From: Burkholderiales bacterium UBA1834
Lineage (GTDB): Bacteria > Pseudomonadota > Gammaproteobacteria > Burkholderiales > Burkholderiaceae_C
Reading direction: 5' to 3'
Assembly (NCBI GenBank): GCA_002339015.1
Contig: DDJC01000117.1
Location: 1-51,910, forward strand
Length of the DNA: 51,910 nucleotides
Shown: in pieces, positions 8,330 to 16,219 of the stretch
Layout of the letters: each line of letters starts with the position of its first letter
How positions within the stretch are numbered: position 1 is the first letter of the stretch
Notes under the pieces: generated by a model
Told to the model about the DNA's origin: nothing
Seen by the model: the letters and a program-made list of their open reading frames with translations, nothing else
Database searches by the model: none
Translations under genes and position numbers: made by a program

Positions 8330-9535
8330 TCAGACCCTCTCCACCGCGAGCGCCAGGCCCATGCCCACGCCAATGCACAGGCTGGCCATTCCGCGGCGTC
8401 CATCGCCGGCCTGCAGTTGGTGCACCAGGGTCTGTGCCAGGCGGGCGCCGCTCATGCCCAACGGATGGCCCAGCGCGATGGCGCCGCCGTTGACGTTGAC
8501 GCGGTCCAGCGGCACGTTCAGGTCACGCGCCGTCTTCATGGGCACGGTGGCGAAGGCCTCGTTGATTTCCCACAGGTCGATGTCGCCCGGGGTCATGCCC
8601 AGCTTGTTGAGCGCCTTGCGGCAGGCCGGCGTGGGGCCGGTCAGCATGATGGTGGGCTCGGAGCCGATCACCGAGCACATGCGCACCTTGGCGCGCGGCT
8701 TGAGGCCCGCCTTGATGCCGGCTTCCTTGCTGCCCAGCAGGATCAGCGCGGCACCGTCCACGATGCCCGACGAGTTGCCGGCGTGGTGACTGTGGGTCAC
8801 CTTCTCGATGGTGGTGTACTTGTCGAGCGCGGTGGCGTCGAAGCCCATGGTGCCCATCATCTCGAACGAGGGCATCAGCTTGGCCAGGGTCTCGGGCGTG
8901 GTGCCGGCGCGCACCGTCTCGTCCTTGGCCAGCATCAAGAGGCCGTTCAGGTCCTTCACGGGCACGATGGACTTGTCGAAACGGCCTTCGGCCTGGGCCT
9001 GGGCGGCGCGGCGGTGCGATTCGCTGGCGTAGCTGTCCAGGTCATGGCGCGAGAAGCCTTCCAGCGAGGCGATCAGGTCGGCGCTGATGCCCTGGGGCAC
9101 GAAGGCCGTGCCGCTGTTGATGCGCGGGTCCATCACCCAGGCGCCGCCATCGCTGCCCATGGGCCAGCGGCTCATGGATTCGACGCCGCCGGCCACGATC
9201 ATGTCTTCCATGCCCGAGCCGATGCGCTGCGCGGCCTGGTTCACGGCCTCCAGGCCCGAGGCGCAGAAGCGCGACAGCGTCACGCCGGCCACGCGCTGGT
9301 CCCAGCCCGAATCGAGGATGGCGGTGCGGGCGATGTCGGCGCCCTGCTCGCCCACCGGCGTCACGCAGCCCAGCACCAGGTCGTCGACCAGGGATGTATC
9401 GAGCTTGTTGCGTTGCTGCAAGGCGCGCAGCAGCGTGCTCAGCAGCCACACGGGTGTGGCCTGGTGCAGGCTGCCGTCTTTCTTGCCCTTGCCGCGCGGC
9501 GTGCGCACGGCGTCGAAAATGTAGGCTTCGGTCAT
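8330..9535 (-). CDS. Thiolase (acetyl-CoA acyltransferase), apparent chimera
   Basis: Thiolases cleave 3-ketoacyl-CoA to acetyl-CoA plus a shortened acyl-CoA. All catalytic elements are present: nucleophile Cys91 in RFCASGLEA, NEAFA, His357 in GHPLG and the C-terminal Cys in CIGVG. Residues 1 to about 355 read like the acetyl-CoA C-acetyltransferases found next to ACAD genes. The last 41 residues (MSGARL ... CIGVGMG) read like the PcaF/PaaJ class and are coupled to pcaD. The join appears to be at NGGAIALGHPLG (8456-8497). The 401-residue length is normal and the frame is open, so the product could be active. Confidence 0.85.
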   Translation of the reverse strand: MTEAYIFDAVRTPRGKGKKDGSLHQATPVWLLSTLLRALQQRNKLDTSLVDDLVLGCVTPVGEQGADIARTAILDSGWDQRVAGVTLSRFCASGLEAVNQAAQRIGSGMEDMIVAGGVESMSRWPMGSDGGAWVMDPRINSGTAFVPQGISADLIASLEGFSRHDLDSYASESHRRAAQAQAEGRFDKSIVPVKDLNGLLMLAKDETVRAGTTPETLAKLMPSFEMMGTMGFDATALDKYTTIEKVTHSHHAGNSSGIVDGAALILLGSKEAGIKAGLKPRAKVRMCSVIGSEPTIMLTGPTPACRKALNKLGMTPGDIDLWEINEAFATVPMKTARDLNVPLDRVNVNGGAIALGHPLGMSGARLAQTLVHQLQAGDGRRGMASLCIGVGMGLALAVERV

Positions 9536-9594
9536 GGAAGCTCCTTGTTCGTCAGTGGTGTGTGTTCAGAGAGTTCAGCGAAGGCAGGCAGGCA

Positions 9595-10749
9595 TCACAG
9601 GAAGCGTGATGCGAGTTCCTTCATGATCTCGTTGGTGCCGCCGTAGATGCGTTGCACGCGCGAATCGGCCCACAGGCGGGCGATCGGGTACTCCTTCATG
9701 TAGCCGTAGCCACCGAAGAGCTGCAGGCATTCGTCGATCAGCTTGCACTGGTTGTCGGTGACCCAGTACTTGATCAGCGCGGCGCGGTCCACGCCCAGCT
9801 TGCCCTGCAGGTGCGACACCATGGCCGCATCGACCAGGGCACGCGAGGCCAGCAGCAGGGCCTGGCATTCGGCCAGCTTGAAGCGCGTGTTCTGGAACTG
9901 GAAGATCGGCTTGCCGAAGGCCTTGCGCTCCTTCGTGTACTCCAGCGTGACCTTCATGGCCAGCTCCATCGCGGCGATGCCGGCCAGTGCCACCAGCATG
10001 CGCTCTTGAGGCAGTTGCTCCATCAGCTGGAAGAAGCCCATGCCTTCGTTGCCGCCGATCAGGTTCGACGCGGGCACGACCACGTCGTCGAAGAACAGCT
10101 CGGAGGTGTCCTGCGCGTCCATGCCGATCTTGTCGAGGTTGCGGCCACGGCGGAAGCCCGGCGCCTCGTCGGTTTCGACCACGAACAGCGAGATGCCCTG
10201 CGCACCCTTGTCCTTGTCGGTCTTGGCCACCACGATCACCAGGTTGGCCAGCTGGCCGTTGGTGATGAAGGTCTTGCTGCCGTTGATCTTGTAGGTATCA
10301 CCTTCCTTGCTGGCCAGGGTGCGCACGCCCTGCAGGTCGGAGCCGGTGCCGGGCTCGGTCATGGCGATGGCGCCGACCAGCTCGCCCGTGGCCAGGCGCG
10401 GCAGCCAGCGCTTCTTCTGCTCTTCGGTGCCGTAGTGGAAGATGTAGGGCGCGACGATGCCCGAGTGCAGCGAGCCGCCGAAACCGCCAATGCCGGCTTC
10501 GCCCTGGGCCAGCACCAGCGCGGCTTCGTGGCCGAAGTCGCCACCGCCCCCGCCGTATTCTTCAGGTGTCGAGGCACACAGGAAGCCGTTGGCGCCCGCA
10601 TCGCGCCAGGCCTGGTGGTCCATCACGCCTGCATGGCGCCAGGCTTCGTCTTTGGGGCCCCACTGTTCGGTCATGAAACGCTTGGCCGACTCGAACACCA
10701 TCTTGTGTTCGTCGGTCATCCACGTGGCTTCGAAATTCTGAATCGGCAT
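9595..10749 (-). CDS. Acyl-CoA dehydrogenase (long-chain type)
   Basis: This 384-residue FAD enzyme forms the trans-2-enoyl-CoA in beta-oxidation. Signatures: AMTEPGTGSDLQGVRT (FAD/substrate loop), KTFITNGQLANL, FGKPIFQFQNTRFKLAE, LFGGYGYMKEYPIARLWADSRVQRIYGGTNEI. The canonical MCAD glutamate position is Gly (YGGT). A Glu in LPQERMLVALA is at the alternative position used by isovaleryl- and long-chain enzymes. It lies 59 bp upstream of the thiolase in the same orientation, so they are probably co-transcribed. A palindrome at 10822-10837 precedes it. Confidence 0.92.
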   Translation of the reverse strand: MPIQNFEATWMTDEHKMVFESAKRFMTEQWGPKDEAWRHAGVMDHQAWRDAGANGFLCASTPEEYGGGGGDFGHEAALVLAQGEAGIGGFGGSLHSGIVAPYIFHYGTEEQKKRWLPRLATGELVGAIAMTEPGTGSDLQGVRTLASKEGDTYKINGSKTFITNGQLANLVIVVAKTDKDKGAQGISLFVVETDEAPGFRRGRNLDKIGMDAQDTSELFFDDVVVPASNLIGGNEGMGFFQLMEQLPQERMLVALAGIAAMELAMKVTLEYTKERKAFGKPIFQFQNTRFKLAECQALLLASRALVDAAMVSHLQGKLGVDRAALIKYWVTDNQCKLIDECLQLFGGYGYMKEYPIARLWADSRVQRIYGGTNEIMKELASRFL

Positions 10750-10821
10750 GGGAATGTCTCTCTCGGTGATCCGTCACGAAAAACTTGTCGAACACGCCCC
10801 GACCTAGGGAAACCACTGAAC

Positions 10822-10837
10822 GGTAATTCAAATTACC
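10822..10837. promoter_or_regulatory. GGTAATT-CA-AATTACC palindrome before the ACAD-thiolase operon
   Basis: This perfect 7+2+7 inverted repeat lies 73 bp upstream of the minus-strand ACAD start and 212 bp upstream of the divergent TetR gene. Size and symmetry fit a TetR-family operator, so the neighbouring TetR protein is the obvious candidate binder. No experiment or search supports this yet. Confidence 0.5.
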
Positions 10838-10982
10838 ATCGTGTGGCGCCGCTGATTGGGAAGCTTGGACGACACCGGCAGCCGGTTTGTCGCCACTGAT
10901 TCCTCTGTTGAACGCGTGTTGCAAAGCTCTGCCATGTTGGCAAGAGGCGGCTGACTAAGCAAGCCAAAACGACGCAATCGGT

Positions 10983-10996
10983 TGACGTATACGTCA
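10983..10996. promoter_or_regulatory. TGACGTATACGTCA palindrome, putative MerR/LiuR-type site 1
   Basis: This perfect 14-bp palindrome lies 53 bp before the TetR start and shares TGACGT..ACGTCA with the sites at 12314 and 13578. The preceding T gives TTGACG, usable as a -35 element, though I see no well-spaced -10. It suggests that the MerR-type regulator at 11807 also controls tetR or the divergent ACAD operon. Confidence 0.55.
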
Positions 10997-11048
10997 TTTG
11001 GTAAGATCGATTTCCGTTCCGGAAAGAAGCCTTGCCTCCTGCCCGCCC

Positions 11049-11720
11049 ATGACCGAATCCCACGCGTCTGGCGCCGACGCCAGCCACGAGTCCACCGAAT
11101 CCAGCGCCAACGACGACCGCCGCGCCATCCTGGCGACCATGCGGCCGGACACCCTCAAGCGCATCGAGAAGGCCGTGCTGGAACTCTTCTCTAGCCAGGA
11201 TTTCCACAATGTGAGCCTGCTGGACGTGGCCAAGGCGGCCAACGTGTCGCTGCAGACGATCTACAAGTATTTCGGCAGCAAGGAAGTGCTGGTGTACGCC
11301 ATGCTCGATGTGATGCTGGGCCGCCTGGCCGAGCGCATGATCGATCATCTGCAGGGTATCGACGACGCGCGCGAGCGCCTGCGCAAGACCTGCTGGGTCA
11401 CACTGGACTACATGGACAAGCACCCGGCCGTGATGATGCTGCTGTTCACCGCCGTGCCCATCACGCGGCACCGCAACATCCGCATCTACGAAAGCCCCGA
11501 CCTGATGGGCGCCTTCCTGAGCGTGTTCAAGGACGGACAGCAGCGTGGCGTGCTCAACGACAAGGTTTCCAGCAAGGTGCTGCTGGACGTGTTCATGGGC
11601 ATCGTTGGCCGCGTGGTGCTGATGCACATCGTGCGCGGCGAGCAGCGCTCGCTGATCGACCAGTTCGACGAGCTGTTCGGAATCCTGTGGCGCGCCATGT
11701 CGATGCCGGACAATGCCTGA
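11049..11720 (+). CDS. TetR family transcriptional regulator
   Basis: This 223-residue regulator has an N-terminal helix-turn-helix (about residues 34-80: RRAILATMRPDTLKRIEKAV ... NVSLLDVAKAANVSLQTIYKYFGSKEVLVYAML) and a C-terminal ligand domain. It diverges from the ACAD-thiolase operon and probably represses it until an acyl-CoA or related ligand binds. MTESHASG at 11049 is chosen as start; an in-frame GTG or ATG near 10998 would overlap the operator region. Confidence 0.88.
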   Translation: MTESHASGADASHESTESSANDDRRAILATMRPDTLKRIEKAVLELFSSQDFHNVSLLDVAKAANVSLQTIYKYFGSKEVLVYAMLDVMLGRLAERMIDHLQGIDDARERLRKTCWVTLDYMDKHPAVMMLLFTAVPITRHRNIRIYESPDLMGAFLSVFKDGQQRGVLNDKVSSKVLLDVFMGIVGRVVLMHIVRGEQRSLIDQFDELFGILWRAMSMPDNA

Positions 11721-11806
11721 CCGGACCGAACAGGCCCGCCGGAACACGAAGAACCTGACAGCGCCACGCCTGTGGCGTCATGGCGCCACAGGCGACTGAT
11801 CCCGCC

Positions 11807-12259
11807 TCAGGCCTTGTCGCGCGTCCTGCTGCGCTTGGCCTCGAGCGCCTGCCGGCTCTGCTGGTTGATCAGCCGCAGTTCGTTGAGCGAGGTCTCGATC
11901 TCGGCGCGCTTGGCTTCCAGGTCGCGGATGGCGGCATCCGTGGTCTCGATGACGTAGGTGAGCTGCTGCACCCGGCCTTCACCATGGTCGCCGTACATGT
12001 CCAGGTAGGCCTTGATCTCTGACAGCGGCATGCCCAGGTTCTTGGCGCGCAGGATGCGGGCCAGCCGGGCGCGATCGATCTTGGAATAGACACGCGTGCC
12101 GTTGAGCCGGCGAGGCATCAAGAGCCCCTTGGTTTCATAGAAGCGCAAGGTACGGGCGGACACATCGAAGGTCTCGCACATCTCGGCGATGCCCATCAGG
12201 GCGTCATCGCCCACGGTGTCGGTCTGATCAAAACGCATGCTCTTGTCCATGCACGGCAT
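11807..12259 (-). CDS. MerR family regulator (LiuR-like)
   Basis: This protein of about 150 residues has an N-terminal winged helix (GIAEMCETFDVSARTLRFYETKGLLMPRRLNGTRVYSKIDRAR) followed by a dimerisation coiled coil. There are no metal-binding cysteine clusters. MerR proteins of this type (LiuR) govern leucine/branched acyl-CoA and terpenoid degradation genes in proteobacteria. It diverges from an ACAD gene whose promoter holds the palindrome at 12314-12329, the best candidate target. The start could instead be the ATG at 12250 or 12238. Confidence 0.85.
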   Translation of the reverse strand: MPCMDKSMRFDQTDTVGDDALMGIAEMCETFDVSARTLRFYETKGLLMPRRLNGTRVYSKIDRARLARILRAKNLGMPLSEIKAYLDMYGDHGEGRVQQLTYVIETTDAAIRDLEAKRAEIETSLNELRLINQQSRQALEAKRSRTRDKA

Positions 12260-12313
12260 TATCCATCCGCAGATTGCCTGTCATGACCGGGATTTTACTT
12301 ATGCGTGACATCA

Positions 12314-12342
12314 TTGACGTTAACGTCAACAGTGGTTAGATT
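12314..12342 (+). promoter_or_regulatory. Promoter with TTGACGTTAACGTCAA palindrome, site 2
   Basis: A perfect 16-bp palindrome (12314-12329) contains the -35 hexamer TTGACG. TAGATT at 12337-12342 follows at 17 bp as a -10 element. An operator lying between -35 and -10 is typical of MerR-controlled promoters. It would drive the ACAD gene at 12380. The same arrangement, with the same -10, occurs at 13578-13607. Confidence 0.75.
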
Positions 12343-12379
12343 CGCTGGCATCGATCACACCACAGCGGAACCGCTCCGG

Positions 12380-13516
12380 ATGACCTACTTCAATGAGACC
12401 CATGCCATGGTGCGCGAAACCGCGCGGCGCTTCGTCGAGCAGGAGGTCAGGCCGCACATCGATGAATGGGAGGAGGCTGGCGGCTTCCCGCGCGAGGTCT
12501 ATGGCAAGGCCGGCGCGCTGGGCCTGCTGGGCATCGGCCACCCGGAAGCCCTGGGCGGCACCGGCGAGCACGACATCTTCATGAAGATCGCCGTGACGGA
12601 AGAGCTGATGCGCAGCACCTCCGGCGGTTTCGCGGCCAGCATCGGCTCGCTGGACATCGGCCTGCCGCCCGTGTGGCGCATGGGCTCGCCCGAGCTGCAA
12701 AAGCGCATCGTGCCCGCCGTGCTGGCCGGCGACAAGATCGCGGCGCTGGCCATCACCGAGCCCGGTGGCGGCTCGGATGTGGCCAACCTGCGCACCCGCG
12801 CCGTGCGCGACGGCGACCATTACGTCGTCAATGGCGCCAAGACCTTCATCACCTCGGGCACGCGCGCCGACTACATCACCGTGGCCGTTCGCACCGGCGA
12901 GGCCGGCTACGCGGGCGTGTCGCTGCTGCTGATCGAGAAGGGCATGCCGGGCTTCTCGGTGGGGCGTGATCTGAAGAAGATGGGTTGGTGGGCCTCGGAC
13001 ACGGCCGAGCTGTTCTTCAGTGACTGCCGCGTGCCGGTGAGCAACCTGATCGGGCCGGAGAACTCGGGCTTTCTGACGATCATGCTGAACTTCCAGACCG
13101 AGCGCCTGGCCCTGGCCGTGATGGCCTACATGACGGCGCAGATCGCTTTGGAAGCCTGCCTGGACTACGTCAAGACCCGCGTCACCTTCGGAAAACCCTT
13201 GTCCAAACACCAGGTGATCAGGCACAAACTGGCCGAGATGGCCACCAAGGTCGAGATCGCCCGCGAATACACCCTGCATTGCGCCACCCGCATGGCACGT
13301 GGCGAGCAGATCCTCAAAGAGGTGTCCATGGCCAAGAACTTTGCCACCGAGACCTCTGACGCGGTGACCTACGAGGCCGTGCAGATCTTCGGCGGCATGG
13401 GCTTCATGCGCGAATCGGTGGTCGAGCGCCTGTACCGCGACAACCGCATCCTGTCGATCGGCGGCGGCACGCACGAGATCATGAACGAGATCATCGCCAA
13501 GCAGCTGGACCTGTGA
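12380..13516 (+). CDS. Acyl-CoA dehydrogenase, branched-chain/terpenoid type
   Basis: This 378-residue flavoenzyme starts MTYFNETHAM. Seen: AITEPGGGSDVANLRT, KTFITSGTRADYITVAV, TFGKPLSKHQVIRHKLAEM, IFGGMGFMRESVVERLYRDNRILSIGGGTHEI. The MCAD-type glutamate is Gly (GGGT). Glu in FQTERLALA is at the isovaleryl-CoA dehydrogenase position, which points to 3-methyl-branched substrates. The ATG at 12380 gives a leader of about 30 bases from the predicted promoter. It diverges from the MerR gene. Confidence 0.9.
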   Translation: MTYFNETHAMVRETARRFVEQEVRPHIDEWEEAGGFPREVYGKAGALGLLGIGHPEALGGTGEHDIFMKIAVTEELMRSTSGGFAASIGSLDIGLPPVWRMGSPELQKRIVPAVLAGDKIAALAITEPGGGSDVANLRTRAVRDGDHYVVNGAKTFITSGTRADYITVAVRTGEAGYAGVSLLLIEKGMPGFSVGRDLKKMGWWASDTAELFFSDCRVPVSNLIGPENSGFLTIMLNFQTERLALAVMAYMTAQIALEACLDYVKTRVTFGKPLSKHQVIRHKLAEMATKVEIAREYTLHCATRMARGEQILKEVSMAKNFATETSDAVTYEAVQIFGGMGFMRESVVERLYRDNRILSIGGGTHEIMNEIIAKQLDL

Positions 13517-13577
13517 CGCACCAGCGCTCCCCCACGGTTCGCCGGATTACCTTTTTAAATTACCAAAACGACATGCA

Positions 13578-13607
13578 GTTGACGTTAACGTCAACTTGAC
13601 CTAGATT
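13578..13607 (+). promoter_or_regulatory. Promoter with GTTGACGTTAACGTCAAC palindrome, site 3
   Basis: This perfect 18-bp palindrome (13578-13595) overlaps the -35 TTGACG. The -10 TAGATT is at 13602-13607 after 17 bp. The predicted start of transcription (about 13613-13615) is only a few bases from the ATG at 13618, so the first gene of the six-gene operon may be translated from a nearly leaderless mRNA. Confidence 0.75.
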
Positions 13608-13617
13608 CACGCTCACC

Positions 13618-14508
13618 ATGTCCCAAACCACATCTACCCCCTCCAGGTATGCCAGCGTGCTGCGCCCCGACGTGTTCAAGGGCCAGGTCCACGTCATCAC
13701 CGGCGGCGGCAGCGGCATTGGCCGTTGCGTGGCCCATGAGCTGGCCTCGCTGGGCGCCACCGTCGTCATCACCGGCCGCACGCAATCCAAGCTGGATGCC
13801 ACCGCCGCCGAGATCCGCGAAGACGGCGGCCTGGTCGACACGGCCGCCTTTGACATCCGCGACGACGACCAGGTCAAGACGGCCGTGGCCGCCATCGTGG
13901 CCAAGCATGGCCGCATCGACGGCCTGGTCAACAACGCGGGCGGCCAGTTCCCGGCCCCGCTGCAGATGATCTCCAAGCGTGGCTTCGAGGCCGTGGTGGC
14001 CAACAACCTCACCGGCGGTTTTCTGATGGCGCGCGAGGTGTTCAACCAGACCATGCAGAAAAACGGCGGCGCCATCGTCAACATGGTGGCCGACATGTGG
14101 AACGGCATGGCCGGCATGGGCCACTCGGGCGCTGCGCGCGCGGGCATGGTCAACCTGACCAAGACGGCCGCCTACGAATGGGCCTTCGCCAATGTTCGCG
14201 TGAACGCGGTGGCACCAGGCTGGATCGCCTCCAGCGGCATGGACGCCTACGGCCCCGAGATGGCGCCCCTGCTGCGCAGCCTCAAGGACAACGTGCCGAT
14301 GAAGCGCATGGGCCTGGAGGCCGAGGTGAGCTCGGTCATCTGCTTCCTGCTGAGCCCGGGTGCGGCCTTCGTGACCGGCATCACCGTGCCCATCGACGGC
14401 GGCGCGCCGCTGAACAACGCGCTGTACCCCGTGGCGCCCCACCAGCCGCCCGCCACCTTCGACGGCTTCCACCGCGCGGTGGTGCCCAAGGTGCTCAAGG
14501 ACCTCTGA
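13618..14508 (+). CDS. SDR-family protein, AtuB/AtuG-like, lacking the catalytic Tyr/Lys
   Basis: This 296-residue Rossmann protein has the cofactor loop TGGGSGIGR (about residues 28-36), NNAGG (105-109) and PGWIASSGM. At the active site, where Tyr-x-x-x-Lys is expected, it reads Ser170-Gly-Ala-Ala-Arg174 (GHSGAARAG). The same substitution pattern occurs, as I recall, in proteins annotated as citronellol/citronellal dehydrogenases of the atu clusters. It is the first gene of the carboxylase operon. It may be an enoyl-CoA-type reductase, or work by a different mechanism. Confidence 0.85.
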   Translation: MSQTTSTPSRYASVLRPDVFKGQVHVITGGGSGIGRCVAHELASLGATVVITGRTQSKLDATAAEIREDGGLVDTAAFDIRDDDQVKTAVAAIVAKHGRIDGLVNNAGGQFPAPLQMISKRGFEAVVANNLTGGFLMAREVFNQTMQKNGGAIVNMVADMWNGMAGMGHSGAARAGMVNLTKTAAYEWAFANVRVNAVAPGWIASSGMDAYGPEMAPLLRSLKDNVPMKRMGLEAEVSSVICFLLSPGAAFVTGITVPIDGGAPLNNALYPVAPHQPPATFDGFHRAVVPKVLKDL

Positions 14509-14519
14509 CCCCCCACGCC

Positions 14520-16139
14520 ATGCCAGTCCTGCGTTCTTCCCTCAATCCCAAGTCCGACGCGTTCCGCACCAATGTGGACCGCATGCGCGAGCGCCTGGAT
14601 CAGGTGCGCTCGCTCGAAGCCCTGGCCCGCGAAGGCTCGGCCTCCAAGCGCGACAAGTTCGACAAGCGCGGCCAGCTGCTGCCGCGCGAGCGCGTCGCCC
14701 GCCTGCTTGACCGTGATTCCGCCTTCCTCGAGATCAGCACCCTCGCCGGTCTGGGGATGCATGACGACGACGGCAAGAAGAGTGTGCTGGGCGGCGGCAC
14801 CATCATCGGCATCGGCACCGTGGCGGGCAAGCGCTGCCTGATCTCCGCCAGCGACAGCGCGCTCAAGGGCGGCACCATCTCGCCCATGGGCCTGCGCAAG
14901 GGCCTGCGTGCGCAGGAGATCGCCCGCGAGAACAAGCTGCCCCTGATCAGCCTGGTTGAAAGCGGCGGTGCCAACCTGATGTACCAGGCCGAGATCTTCG
15001 TGGACGGCGGCAAGACCTTCGCCAACCAGGCGCGCCTGTCGGCCATGGGTGTGCCGCAGATCGCGGTGGTGCATGGCTCGTCCACCGCCGGTGGCGCCTA
15101 CCTGCCGGGCCTGTCCGACTACGTGGTGCTGGTGCGCGAGCGCTCCAGCATCTATCTGGCCGGCCCGCCTTTGGTGAAAGCCGCCATCGGTGAGGACGCG
15201 ACGGACGAAGACCTGGGCGGCGCAGAGATGCACGCCAGCGTGACCGGCCTGGGCGAGTACCTGTGCGACAACGATGCGCACGCCATCGCAATGGCGCGAG
15301 AGCTGATGGACAAGCTGCAGTGGGACGAGGCCTCTTCGGTGTCGACCACCAAACCCGTCGCCGCGCCCCTGTTCGATGAAGAAGAGCTGCTCGGCTGCAT
15401 CCCCGCCGATGAGCGCGAGCCCTTCGACACGCGCGAGGTGATCGCCCGCATCGTCGATGGCTCCGACTTCCTGGAGTTCAAGGCCAGCTACGCGCCCGAG
15501 ACGCTGTGCGGCCACGCACGCATCAACGGCCATCTGGTCGGCATCCTGGGCAACAACGGACCGATCCAGCCGCAGGGCTCGACCAAGGCCGCACAGTTCA
15601 TCCAACTGTGTGATCAATCAGGCACGCCGCTGCTGTTCCTCCAGAACACCACGGGCTACATGGTGGGCTCGGCCGCTGAACACGGTGGCGCCATCAAGCA
15701 TGGCTCCAAGATGATCCAGGCCGTGGCCAACGCGCGCGTGCCCAAGTTCACCATCGTGCTGGGCGGCTCCTTCGGCGCAGGCAACTACGGCATGTGCGGC
15801 CGCGGTTTCGATCCGCGCTTCATCTTCTCGTGGCCTTCTGCCCGCACCGCCGTGATGGGCGGCGCGCAGGCGGCCAAGGTGATGGAGATCGTCACGCGAG
15901 GCAAGATGGAACGTGCCGGCATGCCCGTGAACGACGCGATGCTCGAGGGCATGTCCGCCGAAATCCGCAAGCGCCTGGACGCCGAATCCACCGTGCTGTT
16001 CGGCACCGCGCGCCTGTGGGACGACGGGATCATCGACCCGCGCGACACCCGCCGCGTGCTTTCGCTGTGCCTGGACCTGGCCCGCGAGGCCGACCAGCGC
16101 CAACTGCGGCCCAACACCTTCGGCATCGCGCGCCTCTGA
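14520..16139 (+). CDS. Acyl-CoA carboxylase beta subunit (geranyl-/methylcrotonyl-CoA type)
   Basis: This 539-residue carboxyltransferase moves CO2 from biotin to the acyl-CoA. Family landmarks: KRGQLLPRERVARLLD, GGTISPMG, LVESGGANLMYQAEIF, HGSSTAGGAYLPGLSDYVV, LAGPPLVKAAIGE, LGGAEMH, and in the C-half FLQNTTGYMVGS, GGSFGAGNYGMCGR and MGGAQAAKVMEI. The shorter NLMYQAEIFVDGGKTFANQ segment, against the PRQDEVFP form of methylcrotonyl-CoA carboxylase, makes AtuC-like substrates likely but not proven. The gap to the SDR gene is 11 bp. Confidence 0.88.
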   Translation: MPVLRSSLNPKSDAFRTNVDRMRERLDQVRSLEALAREGSASKRDKFDKRGQLLPRERVARLLDRDSAFLEISTLAGLGMHDDDGKKSVLGGGTIIGIGTVAGKRCLISASDSALKGGTISPMGLRKGLRAQEIARENKLPLISLVESGGANLMYQAEIFVDGGKTFANQARLSAMGVPQIAVVHGSSTAGGAYLPGLSDYVVLVRERSSIYLAGPPLVKAAIGEDATDEDLGGAEMHASVTGLGEYLCDNDAHAIAMARELMDKLQWDEASSVSTTKPVAAPLFDEEELLGCIPADEREPFDTREVIARIVDGSDFLEFKASYAPETLCGHARINGHLVGILGNNGPIQPQGSTKAAQFIQLCDQSGTPLLFLQNTTGYMVGSAAEHGGAIKHGSKMIQAVANARVPKFTIVLGGSFGAGNYGMCGRGFDPRFIFSWPSARTAVMGGAQAAKVMEIVTRGKMERAGMPVNDAMLEGMSAEIRKRLDAESTVLFGTARLWDDGIIDPRDTRRVLSLCLDLAREADQRQLRPNTFGIARL

Positions 16140-16219
16140 TCCATTCAGGGCATACGACGCACCACGCAACCCCACACACGACACACGCCCGCCACGACGG
16201 GCCACCGAGGAGACAGACC

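Noticed and set aside
8330..9535. Thiolase simply annotated as PcaF
   Set aside because: Only the last 41 residues and the coupling to pcaD fit PcaF; the body of the protein fits another thiolase class.
14520..16139. Firm assignment as 3-methylcrotonyl-CoA carboxylase beta subunit
   Set aside because: The PRQDEVFP-type insert of known methylcrotonyl enzymes is absent, so geranyl-CoA-type or other 3-methyl substrates remain as likely.
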